Shown: positions 13,001 to 23,553 of the stretch, piece after piece | How the letters are laid out: each line of letters begins with the position of its first letter | How positions within the stretch are numbered: position 1 is the first letter of the stretch | From: Triplophysa rosa | Taxonomy: Eukaryota; Chordata; Actinopteri; Cypriniformes; Nemacheilidae | Reading direction: 5' to 3' | Length of the DNA: 64,000 nucleotides | Assembly (NCBI RefSeq): GCF_024868665.1 | Contig: NC_079900.1 | Coordinates: 22,032,164 to 22,096,163, forward strand | Notes under the pieces: model-generated | Seen by the model: the letters and a program-made list of their open reading frames with translations, nothing else | The model's database searches: none | Told to the model about the DNA's origin: nothing | Translations under genes and position numbers: made by a program

Positions 13001-13228
13001 ACCCTCGAGTCGAAACAGAGTTGTAATGTGACTGTGGAAGTGAAGGGCCAATCATCTCCTAGAGTCATTTTATCAAGTCAAATCAGTCAAACCAAACCCT
13101 CTACTGGTTTGATGGGTAAAGGATTTCCAGTGACTAAAGGAGATCACCTTACTGTCAATTGCAACCCTGCAACCAAAATAAAAAAAACTCCCACAGAAAC
13201 ATACCTGGGTGTCATCAAGATAGAATAA
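10069..13228 (+). CDS. TNF superfamily ligand, CD70/TNFSF9-like
   Basis: Predicted type II membrane TNF ligand, an immune co-stimulatory protein shown at the cell surface. Exons: 10069-10293, 12621-12684, 12882-13228; donors GTGAGT and GTAAGT; 211 aa. Residues 1-25 are cytoplasmic, 26-50 form a single hydrophobic signal-anchor (LICGLFIWSTLLTL), and residues from about 97 form a TNF homology domain with the strand motif D-G-Q-Y-F-L-Y-L-Q-V-T-L and the terminal T-E-T-Y-L-G-V. The D-G-x-Y-x-x-x-x-Q-V-T-L pattern, three-exon layout, short domain and closeness to TNFSF14 point to CD70 (TNFSF7) or TNFSF9. The start ATG has A at -3. The third-exon acceptor is inferred: the frame is open from 12809, but only an acceptor ending at 12881, after TCTTGTTCCCCAAG, matches the phase without a stop. 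One N-glycosylation site (NVT). Orthology at symbol level is uncertain. Confidence 0.82.
11945..12080. repeat. Short MITE-like remnant in CD70-like intron 2-kb region
   Basis: AT-rich block with TTTTTTGTTGGTACAAG at the left and GTTGCACCAACAGTTTTTTG at the right, an imperfect inverted pair. It lies in the first intron of the CD70-like gene, directly before the MITE at 12084. Non-coding. Confidence 0.35.
12084..12328. repeat. MITE with AAAGTCCCTGTGAA ends
   Basis: Left end TTAAAGTCCCTGTGAAATAA; right end GTTCACAGGAACTTTAA; internal GGCAGAGCATCCGTTAACTC. The same landmarks occur in the copy at 22933-23295. It lies within the CD70-like first intron. Confidence 0.75.
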
Positions 13229-13573
13229 TCCTGGAACTAATCCTGAAGGAGCACTTTATAAGACTATAACATAAAACCGATGACCGTATGAATGTGGACA
13301 GTACGCCGAGAAGCACTGAAATACACTGGAATGATCAGACAACATTTATAAGTGATTTTTTTCCTGAAGAGACAATTTCTTTCTGCCTTTATTGCACTAT
13401 ATATTTAAGCTTTACCAATCTTTGGACACTGTGTATGGTGTTGCTCTTCATCAGAAAGGGCAGAAAATGGACAGAAAGGAGCAGGACTGTAATGGTTCCT
13501 ATGAAAAATTGGGACCCTGTTGTTGATCACTATGTGAATATTAATGATGCAGTTGCACATCGGGAAGAATAAA
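13229..13573 (+). other. Probable 3' UTR of the CD70-like gene
   Basis: Follows the stop codon and runs to the first AATAAA at 13568-13573. It contains a 94-codon open frame (13288-13572) whose last codons overlap the AATAAA; I read this as UTR. Later A-rich positions near 14510 could be alternative ends. Confidence 0.5.
13568..13573 (+). promoter_or_regulatory. Candidate polyadenylation signal AATAAA
   Basis: Canonical hexamer 340 bp after the CD70-like stop codon, the first one downstream. No T/GT-rich element was checked quantitatively. Confidence 0.45.
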
Positions 13574-14606
13574 GAAACTTTCAAACATATCAATATACTT
13601 CCCTTTACATCAAATTAAATGAAGCTTTGGCCAATGAATGCTCAGCTGGCATACTAACATGAATCACTGAAACGGCAGAGTGTGTCATTGTTCTATTTTT
13701 GTTGTATTTATCTTTATTTATGCCATTAATTGAACTGTTGTCTCAAAGGTATCTGACACTTTAGCCTTTAAAATGTATGAATGTCATTACATTATAAAAC
13801 AAAATATAAGGAGGGACGTTTAATTTGAAATAACGCTTACTTTGTCAGACACGTTTTTGTTTGTCCCTGTTGTTGTCCTTGACCAAAACGTAACTTTAAA
13901 GAAGGAAGGCAAAAAACAAAACAAAGGAATATTAGTGGTTAAAGGGCAAACTGGATGTATGTGTACATTTAACTGTCAGGATATATTTGGATGATTTTTA
14001 GTGGTCAAGTGTTATTGTTATGTCGCTTTAAGCTTCCTAAAAGGTTGTTAGGCTGTATGGTAAAGATGATTTAACTTCAACAGAACACAGTTGTGGTATC
14101 TGTAGAAACTTGAGGGAAATTGACTTCATACATCCATAAAAAATAACCGTCGGGACCAAGGTTGCAAAATGGCTCAGGAAAAAAAGAGAAAAATAAAAAC
14201 TAAAAGCTCTAGCGTTGGATTGCAGATCTGTTGGCAATGCACTTCCATTCATACCTTGAATGTGTCTTATTCTTACGTATTTTGAAGTTGCTGTATGTCT
14301 CTCAGTTGTTTCGTTCTTAGTGTTTTGTTCTCAAGACTGTATATTTTTGCCTTCTATTTTTCTCTTAACTAAAGTTGCTCATTCTGTGTGTTTTTGGTAT
14401 GATGTCATTTATCTGTTAGCTCTGTCCGTTTTTCTTTTCTTCCTGCAATTCCTACAGAGAGTAATAAGTGCTTTAAACCACAGTTTTGGACATTAAACAT
14501 GTTTTTATTTAAAATAAATATATGACCCCCCTCCAAATGTGGGTTTTACTTATTTACTGAAATTGAAGTCTTTATTTACCAATAATCTTCACCTCTTCTG
14601 AAATTT

Positions 14607-14741
14607 TACATTTATGTATTTGGCAGACATTTTTGTAAGCGACTTACATTGCATTATATTATACATTTGTTTCTGAGTATGTGCAATCCCTGGGATCGAC
14701 GTTGCTAGCGCCATGCTCTAACCACTGAGCTACAGGAAAGC
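14607..14741 (-). repeat. tRNA-derived SINE, minus orientation
   Basis: Read on the minus strand it starts with a tRNA-like head (GTAGCTCAGTGGTTAGAGCA, then GCGCTAGCAACG, then GGGATTGCACATACT) and ends with the AATGTAAGTCGCTTACAAAA tail and a CCAAATACATAAATG end. It is the same family as 33425-33598. Non-functional as a tRNA. Confidence 0.8.
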
Positions 14742-14783
14742 TATTTTCCTAATACAAGCCTATAGTTTGGCCACAGAAACCTG

Positions 14784-15199
14784 CACTGTAAAAAAAATCT
14801 GTAGATCTGTAGAAAATCTGTAGATGCCAGTATTACTGGCAGCAGTTTGCCAGTAACTTACTGTAGATTTACATCTGTGTAATTTACTGGCAGCAGTTTG
14901 TTCAAAGATAAATGAACATTACACATTAACAAGTCTTTATCTTTACAGAAAAAAATCTTTAAAATAACAGCCTCATGCAAAGCATTTTGGGAACCAAAAT
15001 TTGGAAAAAAGAAAAAGGTTGATGAGGATATCTGGTTCCCAGAATGCTTTGCATGAGGCTGTTATTTTACAGTTTTTTCTTCAGACTTGTTAATGTTCAT
15101 TTATCTTTGAACAAACTGTTGCCCATAAATTAGATAAATATAAATCTACAGTAAGTTACTGGCAACTAGCTGCACAACTACAGCAATTTTCTTACAGTG
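14784..15199. repeat. CACTG-ended MITE (CACTA/EnSpm-like)
   Basis: Ends CACTGTAAAAAAA and TTCTTACAGTG, flanked by TG on each side. The two halves are near-mirror copies (ACAGCCTCATGCAAAGCATT and AATGCTTTGCATGAGGCTGT; TTACTGTAGATTTA and TAAATCTACAGTAA), so the element folds into a long hairpin. Non-autonomous. Confidence 0.8.
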
Positions 15200-16240
15200 T
15201 GGAACATAAAACATTTATATGATATACTTTTGTGGGTCTGAAATGAAATGATCTAAAAATAAAAATATATATTCCTTTAACTGTCGTTGTGATGATTAAT
15301 TTATACTAATGGTAGATTTGGGTAATATTTCTGTGTGAACGCTACAGATAAGACAACGAGACTTTCCATCAAGGTGGGAGTGAGGGGGTAGAGACACAAA
15401 CACATGGCAGTGACTCATTTCCACAAATCCGCATCTTTCCGCATCTTTCTTTAGCTGTGGGTTTTAACACTGACACGACTTTCAATAACTCTTTCACCTT
15501 TTACCGTTTTTATACTACGTTTTTAATTGACTGAATTGTTGCATTGTACAAAGTGTATCACATTTAGTGAATTTCAAAATCTATTACATTCTTGGTAGGC
15601 AGAAAGACAAATCCCACGTGTCATCACTCTGTGCCGCATGACATAATGTTGTGATGACTCAATCACGAGACCCCCATTCAAAACAGAAAGTGGAAGAGTG
15701 TGTAAGCGTCTCTCGCTCTCACCATACCATCACTCAGCATGTTTGTAGTGTTCGAGTTCCTTATGATTAGTCAAGACCCCTGACAGAAGAGCACAGCCTC
15801 ATTCATCTTCTCATAGCACAGTTTACTAAGCCTGAATTTCAAATCATATTTTTAGAAAATGTGTCTTCATCATATGGACAATTTCATGTAGGTTTGCTAA
15901 ATCATTTACATTTACTTGCAAACAGCTTACAGCATAGGCTCATTTCCAGTGATACATTTGTTCTTGCTATTGCATCCTTATATAAAAAAATCTGGTTTAA
16001 ATCTTCGATTTAAAGTGCTGACCTTAATAGAAAATATATCGTCTGGTCTTTAAGCTCTTGAAAGCATAGGCCTACAGCCTTGCCATTTGGCATACAGTAT
16101 ATCATCAAAATTTATGATAGGCTACTTTATGACAAATAGTGGCAAAACAAAACTGTGCGACAAGGATCTTTTCATCCATTAGTCGACAAACTGTACATGT
16201 CTCCTATGGTGGGACAGCAAAAAAAACGATCAATGAAGAG
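15200..16240. other. Intergenic spacer between the two TNF ligands, first part
   Basis: No exon. Contains two TGACTCA (AP-1-type) heptamers at 15411-15417 and 15655-15661. Otherwise AT-rich sequence with no repeat I can name. Confidence 0.4.
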
Positions 16241-16246
16241 AAATCT

Positions 16247-17020
16247 GGGTAACGCTTTAGATTACGGCCCGCAATGTACCGCATAATTAAACAGGATTTA
16301 CAGCGTAACTAATTGTAACAATAATGTACCTCTACAGTAAATATCTGTAGATAAAGCAGAACAAAATGTAAAATTTGGCGAATAAAGGGGCAAGAGTTGG
16401 GAAAATTAAAAAATATATTTATGAGGGAACTGCATGCCATATTAACTCAAAATATCAACATTGATTTTGTACGTTACACATAAAAACTCATTAAAATAAC
16501 TCATAATAACTCATAATTAAAAGAAATGATTTGTGACCAACAATCCTAAAATCAATCAAATAAAAATTAATCCTAAAGTCAAAACTCAAAAGTCAAATTT
16601 ACAGTTGACAGACAGTCTGCATGCTTCATTTTTGCTGTTTTGCTTGGACAAAAACTGAACACATAATTTCCCCTGATTTTATGTTTGCTATAATAATAAA
16701 ATAAGAACCTTGTACTTAATTAATATCCAAAGTAGCTTATTTATGGGTACATTGTAATTACAAAAATGTAGTGTGTGTTCACCCTAAGACTGTTGTATAG
16801 CATACTGAAGGTCATGCATACCACGTTATATTAAAATAGTTACCCCTTAGTTTTAAAATACTTACAGTATAAATGTTTTTTTTTCTGACTTATTTATTCC
16901 CCAAACTTTGCAATTGTTCCCCTACAGATATTTACTGTAGACGTACATTATTGTATTAGTTACGCTGTAAATTCTGTTTAATTATGCGGTACATTGCGGG
17001 CCGTAATCTAAAGCGTTACC
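16247..17020. repeat. DNA transposon with ~100-bp inverted ends
   Basis: Left end GGTAACGCTTTAGATTACGG and right end CCGTAATCTAAAGCGTTACC are perfect inverses, and similarity extends inwards for about 100 bp (TACCGCATAATTAAACAG; AATATCTGTAGATAA). Flanked by GAAATCT on both sides (16240-16246 and 17021-17027), a 7-8 bp target duplication as in hAT- or Mutator-like insertions. The AT-rich interior has no transposase. Confidence 0.85.
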
Positions 17021-17174
17021 GAAATCTCTCTTATGCTATTTTATATTATAAATATTAGTACTATAAAATGTATTATTAACAGTTTTCATTTTTTTTGTTT
17101 CACACCATAGGACACATTTATGGTTTATTTGTCAACTACCCAGATTCCGTGCTTCAAAACATAGCCTACCCCTG

Positions 17175-17400
17175 ATAGCACAAGTACATCTGGCAGATGC
17201 CGTTTGCTCATCTGCCCTACATCTCTGAGACGTCTGCTGTCAGATGTCATATAGACCTCTAGAAGATGTCTGTAAGATGTGTATGATTTAGAATGGATTG
17301 TTGTCCATTAGACAGTAAACTGAGATGTTTAGCAAATGTTTTTACACACCAGATGTTTTCCAGACCTTTTGCAGACATCTTACAGATGTACCTGTGCTAT
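17175..17400. repeat. MITE with ATAGCACA ends and ACATCT repeats
   Basis: Left ATAGCACAAGTACATCTG and right CAGATGTACCTGTGCTAT are inverted. The interior repeats CAGATG, ACATCT and AGATGT many times in both orientations. Non-coding hairpin element. Confidence 0.7.
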
Positions 17401-19849
17401 GCTGTTTTTTTCAACCGGGACTTGCGTGAATAAAAGCAGCCGGCTGGGATATTGTCCAGATCGATGTTGTCTGAATGAGCTGACTTGCTCAAAAAGGTTT
17501 CAAATGAATAAGTTGTGAATGCCATTTTTACAGTAATAAACTGAATTAACCACCAGCTCAAATGTGTTTGACGTCACGAAGTCTTTGAAGTCAAGAAGTC
17601 CTTAAGCCTACGCTAAAAATGCAAGACAACCGAGGAGCCATCGAGCAACTATCCCGTCTCGTCTCTCCAGCAGAGTGGGAGTTCTTTTTCTTGTCGTGTG
17701 GCTGTTCTTCCTAAATCGGAAGGGACCGATCATTATCAACCTCATATTAGCCATCGTATGGTCCATGATGCTAATTTCACAGCCCACTCCTATCTGAATC
17801 AGACACTCTCCGCCTCCGCGGGACAGGGAAACAAGCGCAGAAGCAGAAAACGGCATTTCCACTGGGCTGTCACGTCAGAATCAGGGAGGGCAACCCTCCT
17901 TTCATAAGGCAAACACTGCTCGGTTTCTTTTCACACATTACACACATCTCTTTAACCGTGTTCTGTTTTTAACTGTGTCTATTTTCTGTAGCTGAAAATG
18001 AAATCGAGATATGCTAATATGATGCTCTTATGCTTTTTATCTTGTCCTGCGGTGTGCAGAGGAAAATATCTCTCACATCACCCATTTCATGCGCCTTTTA
18101 GCCACAAAAAAACAAATGTGACTGGCAACACGATCGCTCACTTTTCTCCTGCCTAAACTAACAAACAAACAACGTTTCGGGGACAGGTCCGGTTTTTCAG
18201 CAGCAGGGGGCAGTATTTGACTTACACCGCTTTTATCACTGCAAACGGGTTTGCTCAGGGGGCCTGTGATACATGGACAGAGCAACCCATTTGAAGATTT
18301 TTATGTTGTCTGCAAAACAAGTCAATTTCTTCACAATGCACAGCTACATTTGAATGGCTATCAATGGAGAAACATGCGTCGTGTGCATTTTAGTGTCAAA
18401 TTGATTTGAAGGCTTGAATTTGACCCCTTGGATGTGCACAGTGGGTCTTGTGTGATGTGACAAATTCACTTTTTTTTTGTTTTATGACTTTCATATTCAA
18501 GCTGTATATATATAGATAAAGCAAAACACACTGTACGTTGGATTCTAATCATTTTCAAGAGAATGGAAAAATCTCTGAAGGGAAATATTTGGATGAAAAG
18601 ATGATTGCTTTATAACATTAGCTTGCATTTAAACCAGAATCCTCAAATCAGCATTTCTGATTTTTGGAATAGCCTATGTGAACAAAAATCTCTTCACACA
18701 CTTGTGAGCTAATGTATGATGCAAATTGAAAGGGCAGGAAAATCCACCGAAATATAAGTGTTACTTTTGGTTTCACCCAACCACGACAGGATAAAGACTG
18801 AAGAAACTAATGTGAACATTGATCGATTGAATCAGATGTTTTTACGAATCAGCTTTGCACAGTGGTGTAGTCTAGTTGTTTGTAGCGAGTATACTCTGAT
18901 TCCCCCCCAGCCTACTCATCCGTCCCAGATGGACAACCCATGAGCACCACCACACTCACGAATGCATAGAGTATGCCTCTATATGTCATCAAGAGCATTC
19001 TGAAAGGTTTATTGCAAGCAAGATTTCAATTGCCAATGACAGCTGGGGGGACTTGCTGGTTGTGTTAATCACTGTCTAACTCAGCCGGTTAAGAGTGACA
19101 TTTATCCTCTAGCCCCTTTAGCCCCCTTTGGCATATGTATACAACCCCCAAAGCACGAGTTTTATCAGCTGTGATAAAATAAATAAATCATTTGTGATCC
19201 ATGTGAAAACCCAGCTATAAAGTCATTCATTTGTGATATACTATTTCTACATAAACCCACCCTGCTAAAAAAGAATATAACATAAATTCTACTGGTTTAC
19301 TATATTATGAACCATACATTTTTATTCTACAATGTCTTGGGCATTAATGTGTGTTCTATTGATTCCCATCTGCATCTCTTGTGTTTTGGGCAGGGTAACC
19401 AACGTAATGTAAAGAATATCCATTCAATGAAAAATCTTACAGTAAATCGTATTGAAATAAATGGCTAAAATCAAACTCTGATGCTAGTCACTAATAACTA
19501 GATTTTTAGCCTAGTTTTTAGCCTAGTAGGTCACACTTATGTTATGAGTGCAAGTTGCGCCTATTATTGACATTGATAGTTAACTATAATAATTAACAAT
19601 GAACATTTGTGCAGTTTTATCAAGCACCCGTTGCACTTACTGCATAGATTGCTGGCAGTGTCTCTAGCCTGACTTTCACAAGGCTGGCCAGGAGTTCTCA
19701 TCTCTTTTCATCTAAAACAACTATATAGCCTACATTGTAGTATAAGTTATCTCCCCCTCATTTATTGATTCACCACACAAACTTACGTTTGTGAAGTTGG
19801 CTAGTTAGATACAATTTAATATGCCAACAATCCCCTCACAGTTATGTTA
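17401..19849. other. Intergenic spacer between the two TNF ligands, middle part
   Basis: No exon, no tRNA or recognisable transposon. The few open frames are short and not flanked by splice signals. Confidence 0.4.
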
Positions 19850-20050
19850 ATGATAACAAATCACGCCGGAGGGGGACCCGCGCCTCATGCAGAGTGGCAT
19901 CAGCCTCGTCGGGCTCATTTTCTGTAACACCTGATGCAGCTGCAGCGTCACACGAAGCGCCAGTAGCTTGAGGGGGTTGCTTACGAAAACACTGATCATT
20001 TGTGTAGTTTAAATGCTTGCCTTTCGTTTCATATCTCCCGGGTGCACCAA
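19850..20050 (-). pseudogene. Possible transposase N-terminal remnant
   Basis: On the minus strand a frame of about 60 codons is open and rich in Ala, Glu and Asp (A-S-G-V-T-E-N-E-P-D-E-A-D). Just upstream, in another frame, M-K-R-K-A-S-I appears. Starts of the M-K-R-K...A-A-A-S-G...E type are common at the N-termini of hAT-family and related host-derived proteins. One frameshift and a stop break it and nothing of the catalytic domain follows. The assignment is a guess by composition. Confidence 0.25.
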
Positions 20051-21020
20051 TGGTCCAAAAGTCAGTGCTTAACCCACCTCAGAGGTGCATCGTGGGATGC
20101 TTTTTAAACAGAGAATCCCCTCATGCACCTCTGCAAAAACAAAACACTTTAAACAATCAAAATGCTTTCAAGACCATGTGAAGCAGATTCAGTTTGTTGA
20201 GAAAACTAGCAGTGTTTACATTAAAGTGAAGAAATGTCATGAAATGTTGGCCCTACCATTTCACTTTGTACATGATAAATGGCCTGTATGCCACGTGCTG
20301 CTTGGAATCTTCCATCGAGCTTGTTAGAAAAGGCTTCAGTTCTTAGACTGGTCTGAGTCAGCGAAACAGTCGTCCGTGTACCTGTGGCCGCGGCTCCCGT
20401 CCCCCACCCCCACTTCCTGCTCAGTTTCTAACATACAACAGCTCTGGTAAGAATGCACACGCATGTGGGAGTTCACAAAGACCAGCTTCTCAGAATAACG
20501 CACAAAATAAACCCAGCGTTTCTGCTTGAGGAACACATGGCCTGATAAAAGCTGGCATACGAGCATCTGTGCGTGCAATGGGAGGAGGAAAAAATCAAAG
20601 TGATGTTGAGTTTAGCTGATGTAAGTTGTTAAGATGTTTGTAGTGGCGCATGTCCTCCCACGCATTCACACAGGTTACAAAGACAAGTGACTCACACATC
20701 TTCTCATCAAGAAGATCGGAGGATAACGTGAGTCAGAGAAAAATGCGCATTGAAAAAATGATAATGATAAATCAAAACCGTGCAATGTTCACCCGTTAAA
20801 GTCACCGTGAATGTAAAGAAGGTCAAACCGCAGAACTGCAGATGATCCGCTCAAATGAGTAAATGAAAACATGACATGTCAGCACAATGACTTGGAGCAC
20901 ACTGAGGTGTTTAATAGCTTTATTTTGATTTGAGAATGCGTCAAATTAAACAAACAACAGTTTATCCAAACCATTCGTTTAAGAAATGCACAATTAACAT
21001 AAAGTGATTAGGAAATATTC
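20051..21020. other. Intergenic spacer with paired AP-1-like sites
   Basis: No exon. TGACTCA at 20688-20694 and TGAGTCA at 20729-20735 lie 41 bp apart in mixed-composition, less AT-rich sequence. A regulatory element is possible but unproven. Confidence 0.3.
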
Positions 21021-21022
21021 CC

Positions 21023-21175
21023 TGTTGAAAAAAACAGCGTATGCTGGTCAGGTTTCGACGCATGGTAGCTGGTTTAAGATGGTTTGAGCTGGTTTAAGCT
21101 GGTCATGTGCTGGTCCTAAACAACCTGGGACCGGCTTAAACCAGCTACCACGCGTCAAAACATGTTTTTTCAACA
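21023..21175. repeat. Hairpin MITE (GTTGAAAAAAACAGC ends)
   Basis: Left GTTGAAAAAAACAGCG and right CATGTTTTTTCAAC are inverted. The stem continues through GCATGGTAGCTGGTTTAAG against CTTAAACCAGCTACCACGCG, giving a near-complete 150-bp hairpin. Confidence 0.8.
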
Positions 21176-22930
21176 GAATATTAACAAACAGTCATTGCTT
21201 AAAATAATATTTTTAATGATCTTGACGCTAAGTTTTCTATCCAACAAAAGGACAAAAATCAAACTTCGGAAACCATAAAATGTTTTGGTTATGCGCGTGT
21301 GAAAACCAACTCTTTTTGGAGTTCCTGCAACCCCCTCAGCTGTGATTTATTCACAATAAAGCACTAGCCTCGAGTACATTATTGCTGTTAGAAAACGGTT
21401 AACACACAATAAAGAGAATAAAGCGAAAAACTATGTATCAATGCAACTTCATGAAGTAAAAGCAAGAATCAAAATAGTCCCTGATCGGCTGTAAACAGCA
21501 ACAGAATGTTTTGTTTATGTTGCTAAGCACGGTTGCTAAGGGTGCTGCGCAGCGATACACAGAATCGTCATAGCTGTGTTTTATCGTGAACTTAGAAATA
21601 TCTGCTTTCCACCATTCAAGGAGATAGGACTGTTGTATAATAACTGTCCAGAGGTGTTGCAAACATGGCCACCGAGTGTAACGACTACCGTCAACGGACT
21701 TTGAGGTTACTAGCGACATCTTTTTACATTTTAGTTAGTTTCGCTAAGCTGAAAAACAGCACAAAAGTCATGGGGAGCGTGACAGTCGTGACCACTATAA
21801 ACTGTCATTGTTTAGAAAAGCTTTTTCCAAAATTCTCCTTGTGTATTTCACAGAGGGAAAAAATTGAGATGCAGCGATACGATTATTCCTAACTTGAATG
21901 TCATTAATTCATATAATGACTCTTATCATTGAACATCAAACTGGTGATGTTTCTTAACATTTTCTATATACAGAGCACAAATTCTTTGCATTTTCCTGTC
22001 CTCTTTTGATTGACAGCCCCGATCATCGGCTGTTTTTAACCTATCGGCCGATAACCGCTTTTACCAAAATTGCTTTTATCAACTGATACCAATTATCTCT
22101 AGAAAAAAATCATACTGATCAGCAATGACACAAGGATGAATATACAGTATGATGACAGGATGGTCATGTGTTGAGTGAACTACTCCTGTAAATATACAAG
22201 GGATTTATGTTGGTGATGCACAGACAAGATGATCAACATAAACACATGACTCTTACAACAAATGTAAGATACATATGAGAAATACCTTAGGAAAATTACA
22301 TTGAGTTTAATTAAATAGACAATAGGCACAATTTTAAATAGTAAAAATACATGTGCAAAATACCAAATAAACAGTATTTTCATGTTTTGAATCACAAATA
22401 CAGTATGACATTATCATGGATTATTTTCTAATATCTGTCAGTGTGGATAGATGATGCAATGAAATGTTCTAGTTGTGGTTTTTAAAACCTAGTTTTGCAC
22501 CGACCTCCATAACATTTTATATAAAACACTTTGAATGTAACAGGGTTGAACAGCCACTGCAAACATATCTTTATAAATGTAACTGAATATTTTTATTTTT
22601 CATTACAAAGTCTGTTTATTACAAAGAAAACAGTAAAACTCATACTGCAGTATTCTGCAGAAGCTTTTTTTTTTTAAAGAAATTAAAATTCCATCCAAGA
22701 GTCCGGATGTCATATGTAAATCTTTTTAAAGGCATCATATTCTTTTTTTTTCTTTTAATGTTACTACAATAATTTGAAATTTTCTAATATATATTGCTAC
22801 TGTGTTCAGTGTAAAAGTCCTTTCACATGTGAATTTTCCCTTATGAGCTACAGTTACTGTTGTCTGCAATAAAACATTAAAGTGCCCCATCATCAATACA
22901 AAACATACATTACATTCACAAAGAATCTGA
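21176..22930. other. Intergenic spacer before the TNFSF14 3' end
   Basis: No exon found. Minus-strand AATAAA hexamers occur near 22592-22597 and 22992-22997, either of which could end the TNFSF14 transcript. No other feature recognised. Confidence 0.35.
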
Positions 22931-22932
22931 CA

Positions 22933-23295
22933 TTAAAGTCCCAGTGAAATAAAATATTACAATGCATATTTTTTCATGAAATATCACAGCGTTTATTGTA
23001 AATAGTTTAAAAATGTGGGTCATTCTCTTTTTTTAATTCGTGTGCCCTCATAATCTTTAGTTAAAATCTGAAAATGCACTTCCTTCCTGTTAGACGGCTT
23101 GGGCGGAGCATCCGTTAACTCCTCCCCTTCAACTGTCAGTCTGCAGCCAGTAACATTTTAAAACGCAATGGCTGTTTTTATACATCCAATCAAATTGCAG
23201 AGAAAGATGAAAGCATGAAAATTCTGTTTTACTTGGAAATGCATCAGAATATGGAAGTACAAATGATTGCAACTTCCGGTTCACGGGGACTTTAA
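22933..23295. repeat. MITE with AAAGTCCC ends, second copy
   Basis: TTAAAGTCCCAGTGAAATAA on the left, TTCACGGGGACTTTAA on the right, and the internal GGCGGAGCATCCGTTAACTC shared with 12084-12328. It lies 260 bp beyond the TNFSF14 stop codon, so it is probably within or just beyond that gene's 3' UTR. Confidence 0.75.
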
Positions 23296-23553
23296 GATCA
23301 AACTGACATGTTTTTTTTATATTAAAATATATGTACTTCTAATAATTGCCTAGCAATGAGCTGTATTGCTGGTATTTCTTATAAAATGCTATTTTCATTG
23401 ACAAAGTTTTGATTTCTGTAACCATTTCTCTGTGTAAAACTTGACAAAAAATATATATTGCATGTTCATTAAATAAAACATGCACTTGTCATTTTTCGTC
23501 AAATCCGCCTCTGCACGGATTCTGCACATTTTCTGTATGTTAGCAGAAGTCAT

